The notes beneath the pieces were generated by a model. It had not been told where the DNA came from and ran no database searches. It saw only the letters and a list, made by a program, of their open reading frames with translations. A stretch of DNA of 25,175 nt from JAAAOH01 sp041686235 (GTDB lineage Bacteria; Spirochaetota; Spirochaetia; DSM-27196; PWMO01): positions 1-25,175 of the forward strand of contig JAWLED010000041.1 of assembly GCA_041686235.1 (NCBI GenBank). The letters run 5' to 3'. The position numbers were made by a program, and so were the translations under genes. The stretch's first letter is position 1. Each line of letters begins with the position of its first letter. Shown here in pieces: positions 22,057-25,175 of the stretch.

Positions 22057-22670
22057 TTTATCGGCGTTATGTCGAGTTGTTTCCAGATTCGTTCCGATAT
22101 ATCTTGTGGAGATGCCGTGCCGTCCACGATGTGAATCTCCATACCGGTACCGGAAAACCAATCGAGGGTGCTACGATAGAGCTCGTACGCCGACCGCTGA
22201 AACTGAAGCGTCTCGAAGATTTCCGTCGACGTGCGATCCTTTCGTCGAATCTCGGTTTGCTCCGGCGCAAGGTCGATATATACAAGATGGCGCGGAAGGG
22301 GAAAATGTTTGTTGAGCTCCCACACACGAGAGAAATCGCAGTCCACCGCCTGATAGGCCAGCGAGGAAAACACGTATCTGTCGCACACGACCGGGCCGTG
22401 ATTCAGTGTGGCCACAATGCCCTCGTCGGGGGCGTAGAGATGTTGATGGCGGTCGGCGGCGTAGAGCATGGCCAGCGATTCGGGTGTAATCCGGACTTCG
22501 CCCGAAAGTACCCGGCGAATCAGCTGTCCCACGGGACCACGGGTCGGCTCCGATGTGGAGTAGGGGGCAAACCCGGCGGAACCGAGGCGCTCAACGAGCA
22601 TCGAAGCCTGCGTGGTGGTTCCTGACCCATCGAGACCTTCAAGTACTATGAATGAATCCAAAAGCTCCAA
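22053..22670 (-). CDS. tmk: Thymidylate kinase with an altered P-loop
   Basis: Tmk phosphorylates dTMP to dTDP. The 205-residue product shows the family start FIVLEGLDGSGTTTQ (7-21), SEPTRGPVGQLIRR, LYAADRHQHL, VVCDRYVFSSLAYQ (Asp97, Arg98), and the lid region EIRRKDRTSTEIFE. In the P-loop the usual GSGKTTQ reads GSGTTTQ, so the phosphate-binding Lys is Thr18. I recall similar variants in some tmk entries but cannot verify this. The start is probably TTG 22670, with GGGAG about 9 nt upstream; a second TTG at 22661 has GGAG only 3 nt away. The gene is divergent from the TamB-like gene and overlaps the following secreted-protein gene. Confidence 0.9.
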   Translation of the reverse strand: MELLDSFIVLEGLDGSGTTTQASMLVERLGSAGFAPYSTSEPTRGPVGQLIRRVLSGEVRITPESLAMLYAADRHQHLYAPDEGIVATLNHGPVVCDRYVFSSLAYQAVDCDFSRVWELNKHFPLPRHLVYIDLAPEQTEIRRKDRTSTEIFETLQFQRSAYELYRSTLDWFSGTGMEIHIVDGTASPQDISERIWKQLDITPIK

Positions 22671-22721
22671 AAATATGCGCTCCCGCTATGGTAGGATAAT
22701 GCCTGGAATGGTATATTCTAG

Positions 22722-22734
22722 GACAAACTTTGTC
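22722..22734. promoter_or_regulatory. Palindrome between tmk and tamB-like gene (candidate operator)
   Basis: GACAAA-C-TTTGTC is a perfect 6-bp inverted repeat around one base, in the 96-bp divergent intergenic region. Next to it are a TATATT (+, 22712-22717) and an overlapping TAGAAT (-, 22720-22715), both -10-like, so the palindrome would overlap a start site or promoter. The -35 boxes for either direction are poor. Confidence 0.35.
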
Positions 22735-22766
22735 ACGCCGACTGAATCGGCTCTGGGACACACTGC

Positions 22767-25175
22767 GTGAACGGTACTCCGGCTCCACACCGATTACATC
22801 TCCCCGAAGTCCTCGTTCTTATCGCGCTGGTCGTTATCACGGCCGCCGTGTTTGTGCCCGCGCAGGCGTTCGTCGCCACACAGATGGAGTCGCTCAAAGA
22901 AGACGTGATCAACGAGCTCGAATCGCAAATTGGCCGCGAGATTACCTACGAGTCTATCTCACCGTCGATACTGCGGGCCGTTGAGATCCGGGGGCTGGTC
23001 ATCAACGGCAATGAGGACGAGCCCGACCACCTCCTCGAAGTAGAACGACTGAGAATCTTCTATCACCCCTTTCGACTGCTCCTCGGGGGGCCCGACGCTA
23101 CTGCCGCGGAAATTCGAATCGTAGACACCGAGTTCAACATTCACCACGAGCGAGATGCCGACGTTATCGACTTCATCGAGGAACTCGCCTCGCGGGAGGA
23201 CGAGGGCCCATCTGCAACGCTCAAGCTCAGCGGCCGCAATGTCGGTCTTACCTACCAAGACAGCGACGGCACCTACACGGTCGACGACGTGTTCTTCCAG
23301 AGCACCATACGTGAAGAAGAAGTTACCTTTTACTGGGAGAGCAATTTCGCTACGGAGCTGCCGGCGGGTCTTCCCGTCGCCGACGATCGCGCAGGAGAGG
23401 AGTCCGCCGCGAGCGAGTTGACCGGGATAGAGGCGCGGGCGACGATACAGGGAACGATTCGACCGGGCGAAGAGAACACGAGTGTGCGTGTGTCGGTGCC
23501 CTGGATTCGCACGCCGCTGTTTCGCGTTCGCGATCAAAGATTCGACGTATCCTTCGACGGGTCCGAATTCGAAATACGTAAACTGCAGAACAAAGACCCC
23601 ATTGACCTCAGCGTTACCGCTGACGCGGATCTCGAAGTGTTCGAGCTTTCGCTGCTCGCCGACGGGTTTATTCCGGAAGACGTCGTGAGCTTCCGCGGCT
23701 CTCTGTCTGCACTCGAGCCGTGGCTGCGCAGCGAGCTGCGCGGAGACGCAGAAATGAAATTCGAGCGCTCCAGCGGCGAGCTCTCCTATTCCGCCGACGT
23801 ATGGGGACAAACGAATAATCGGGATCTTCCCGAGCAGATGGAAATACGAGCCGTCCTCTCGGGAGACGCGCGGGCTGTCGGTGTAGAGGAGCTTACTCTC
23901 CGGCCGCAAAACGGAGAGCTTCGTTTTTCAGGTTCGATCCGCCTTTCCGACCTCACTCCGGAGGGCGAGATCTCGCTGTCGGGGTTTAGCTATGCCGAGA
24001 CCGCACCGCTTACCGGCGTTTTGGAGGTCTCTCGCGCACCGTCCGGCGAGCTTCGTGCAAGCTCGCCCCACATTTCCTACGGAGACGGCGAGCTCTATGA
24101 GGTTGATGTGCTTACCGGTACCGACCCGACCCAGGCCTCCTACGAGGCCTCGTTTTCGTTCGACGAAGAGGGGGAGAGTAAGGCGACTGTCGGCGGTTTG
24201 GTGCGCGAGCAACGCCTCGAAGAAGCAACACTCAAGCTCGTACGAGCGCCGTCGAGAAGAGTCTACGAGATGGCCGGCGAGTTCGCGGATTTGCCGGACG
24301 GTATCGGACGGCGCCTGGAGTCGGTCCTCGTCGACACACGCCTCGAGCTACGTCGGCGTAACGAGGCGTATGAGCTCGACGCCTCCTACGTATCGGTGCA
24401 GGATCAAGAAGAGCTTTCGCGTTTTGCATATTTCGGAGCGTCGCTGCGAGACTCGAAGCTGAGAATCCGAAACCTGGCTGCCGGCTTCGACGGGCACGTC
24501 GTGCAGGGGGAGTTCGGCGCCGACCTATCGGACGGATCGGATATCCCGTTCGAAAGTGCTCTCGACGTTGAAGGCCGGTCCTTCGATGTCTCCGGAACGT
24601 ACCGTGACGGGCAGCGGCTGGAGCTCAGCACCTTGCAGGGACTCACCGCCGAGCTCGAGCAAACCCAGGCAGGCGACTATGTCTTTTCCGTCGAGGCCGA
24701 CGAAGTCGAGCTGCCGAGCGCGTGGGGAGGGAGCCACCTCAGCGTTATAGCCAACGGCTCGTTTTCGAGCCCCGAGCAGTGGAGCGCCCGCGTGACGAGT
24801 TTCACTCTTGCAGAGCCGACCGGTGCGGATTCTCAATTGTCTCTGTCGGCCGAGCTCGGAGCGGAGGGAGGCACGATCTCCCGTGTTGCCTACAGAGACG
24901 CTGTATCGAGTTTGGAAGGGCAGGGGGAGTTCACCTACGGAGACGGCTCGGACCCAACCGTGGACCTCGGAGCTGAGGCGAGCGATACTGATGAGCAATA
25001 CGAGCTGAGTTTGAGCTATTCCGAGGGAGACTTGGGAGGCACTCTCGAAATCGTCGAGTCGCCGCTCGAGCGTGTGGGTCTTGCTCCAATACGGGGCGTG
25101 ACCAGTGGGACCCTGGACCTCGAAACGCTCCTCAGTGATCCTCGCCTCACGTTGCAGTTCGAAACGGAAGAGGCA
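22767..25175 (+). CDS. TamB/AsmA-like translocation and assembly module protein (3' partial)
   Basis: The frame is open for 803 codons to the window end. A short N-terminal segment is followed by one membrane anchor (about 13-36). Then comes LESQIGREITYESISPSILRAVEIRGLVI, the pattern by which AsmA/TamB proteins begin (an amphipathic segment followed by SP-I-x-I-x-G). After that come hundreds of residues of alternating beta-strand repeats with acidic composition (LRFSGSIRLSDLTPEGEISLSG, for example), as in the TamB groove that bridges inner and outer membranes. Such proteins move phospholipids or assist outer-membrane protein assembly. The start is GTG 22767: a stop at 22743 rules out upstream starts, and GGGA lies 8 nt before. 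In Borrelia and Treponema a TamB-like gene precedes bamA (from memory), so bamA may follow beyond the window. Confidence 0.85.
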   Translation, partial: MNGTPAPHRLHLPEVLVLIALVVITAAVFVPAQAFVATQMESLKEDVINELESQIGREITYESISPSILRAVEIRGLVINGNEDEPDHLLEVERLRIFYHPFRLLLGGPDATAAEIRIVDTEFNIHHERDADVIDFIEELASREDEGPSATLKLSGRNVGLTYQDSDGTYTVDDVFFQSTIREEEVTFYWESNFATELPAGLPVADDRAGEESAASELTGIEARATIQGTIRPGEENTSVRVSVPWIRTPLFRVRDQRFDVSFDGSEFEIRKLQNKDPIDLSVTADADLEVFELSLLADGFIPEDVVSFRGSLSALEPWLRSELRGDAEMKFERSSGELSYSADVWGQTNNRDLPEQMEIRAVLSGDARAVGVEELTLRPQNGELRFSGSIRLSDLTPEGEISLSGFSYAETAPLTGVLEVSRAPSGELRASSPHISYGDGELYEVDVLTGTDPTQASYEASFSFDEEGESKATVGGLVREQRLEEATLKLVRAPSRRVYEMAGEFADLPDGIGRRLESVLVDTRLELRRRNEAYELDASYVSVQDQEELSRFAYFGASLRDSKLRIRNLAAGFDGHVVQGEFGADLSDGSDIPFESALDVEGRSFDVSGTYRDGQRLELSTLQGLTAELEQTQAGDYVFSVEADEVELPSAWGGSHLSVIANGSFSSPEQWSARVTSFTLAEPTGADSQLSLSAELGAEGGTISRVAYRDAVSSLEGQGEFTYGDGSDPTVDLGAEASDTDEQYELSLSYSEGDLGGTLEIVESPLERVGLAPIRGVTSGTLDLETLLSDPRLTLQFETEEA

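Noticed and set aside
1..25175. CRISPR arrays, insertion sequences, prophage, restriction or toxin-antitoxin genes.
   Set aside because: None seen; almost all long frames belong to housekeeping or envelope genes, and the only repeats are the two short tandem ones.

Overview
The window is a GC-rich stretch of bacterial chromosome made almost entirely of housekeeping genes. It best fits a free-living or host-associated spirochaete (Spirochaetales). That call is inference. It rests on a lipoprotein resembling the pallilysin-related adhesins of treponemes, a tandem pair of signal peptidase I genes beside smpB, a ruvC-ruvA-ruvB-queA run, and tmk next to a TamB-like gene; from memory, several of these neighbourhoods also occur in Borrelia or Treponema. 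No phage, insertion sequence, CRISPR array or clear horizontally acquired island was seen.

Layout. (1) 1-3422 (+): folD (5' end cut off), folE2 and a purH split into two genes, forming a folate/purine operon that ends at IMP. (2) 3442-5343 (+): three overlapping or closely spaced envelope genes, namely a small multi-pass protein, a LapA-like protein and a secreted SPOR-domain protein. (3) 5386-6996 (-): a convergent lipoprotein gene ending in a hairpin. (4) 7069-11332 (+): guaB-purA-guaA, the IMP-to-GMP/AMP branch point. (5) 11359-14738 (-): a trans-translation neighbourhood of ssrA (tmRNA), a HisN-like phosphatase, smpB and a membrane-anchored PEGA/sulfatase-modifying-factor-like protein. 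(6) 14807-17782 (+): an active-looking lepB, a second lepB paralogue that lacks the catalytic Ser and Lys, and hemW. (7) 17846-21402 (+): yebC-ruvC-ruvA, then ruvB-queA, which runs into a 100-N assembly gap. (8) 21503-22670 (-): a partial secreted protein and tmk. (9) 22767-end (+): a large TamB/AsmA-like protein, cut by the window end.

How the genes connect. FolD makes the formyl-folate used by the AICAR formyltransferase half of PurH. The other half closes the ring to IMP. GuaB/GuaA and PurA then carry IMP to GMP and towards AMP, and FolE2 feeds GTP back into pterin/folate synthesis. SmpB and tmRNA rescue stalled ribosomes, and the tag encoded here ends in the usual YALAA degron. RuvABC process Holliday junctions.

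The most notable observations are: a predicted dead signal peptidase paralogue directly after an intact one; four promoter-like elements whose -10 boxes lie only 7-9 nt before the start codon, suggesting leaderless mRNAs; a near-perfect divergent promoter pair with overlapping -35 boxes; a thymidylate kinase whose P-loop Lys is Thr; and short in-phase repeats at two gene junctions. I did not find a clearly new multi-gene system. The gap-flanking genes are incomplete, and adjacency across the Ns depends on the assembly.
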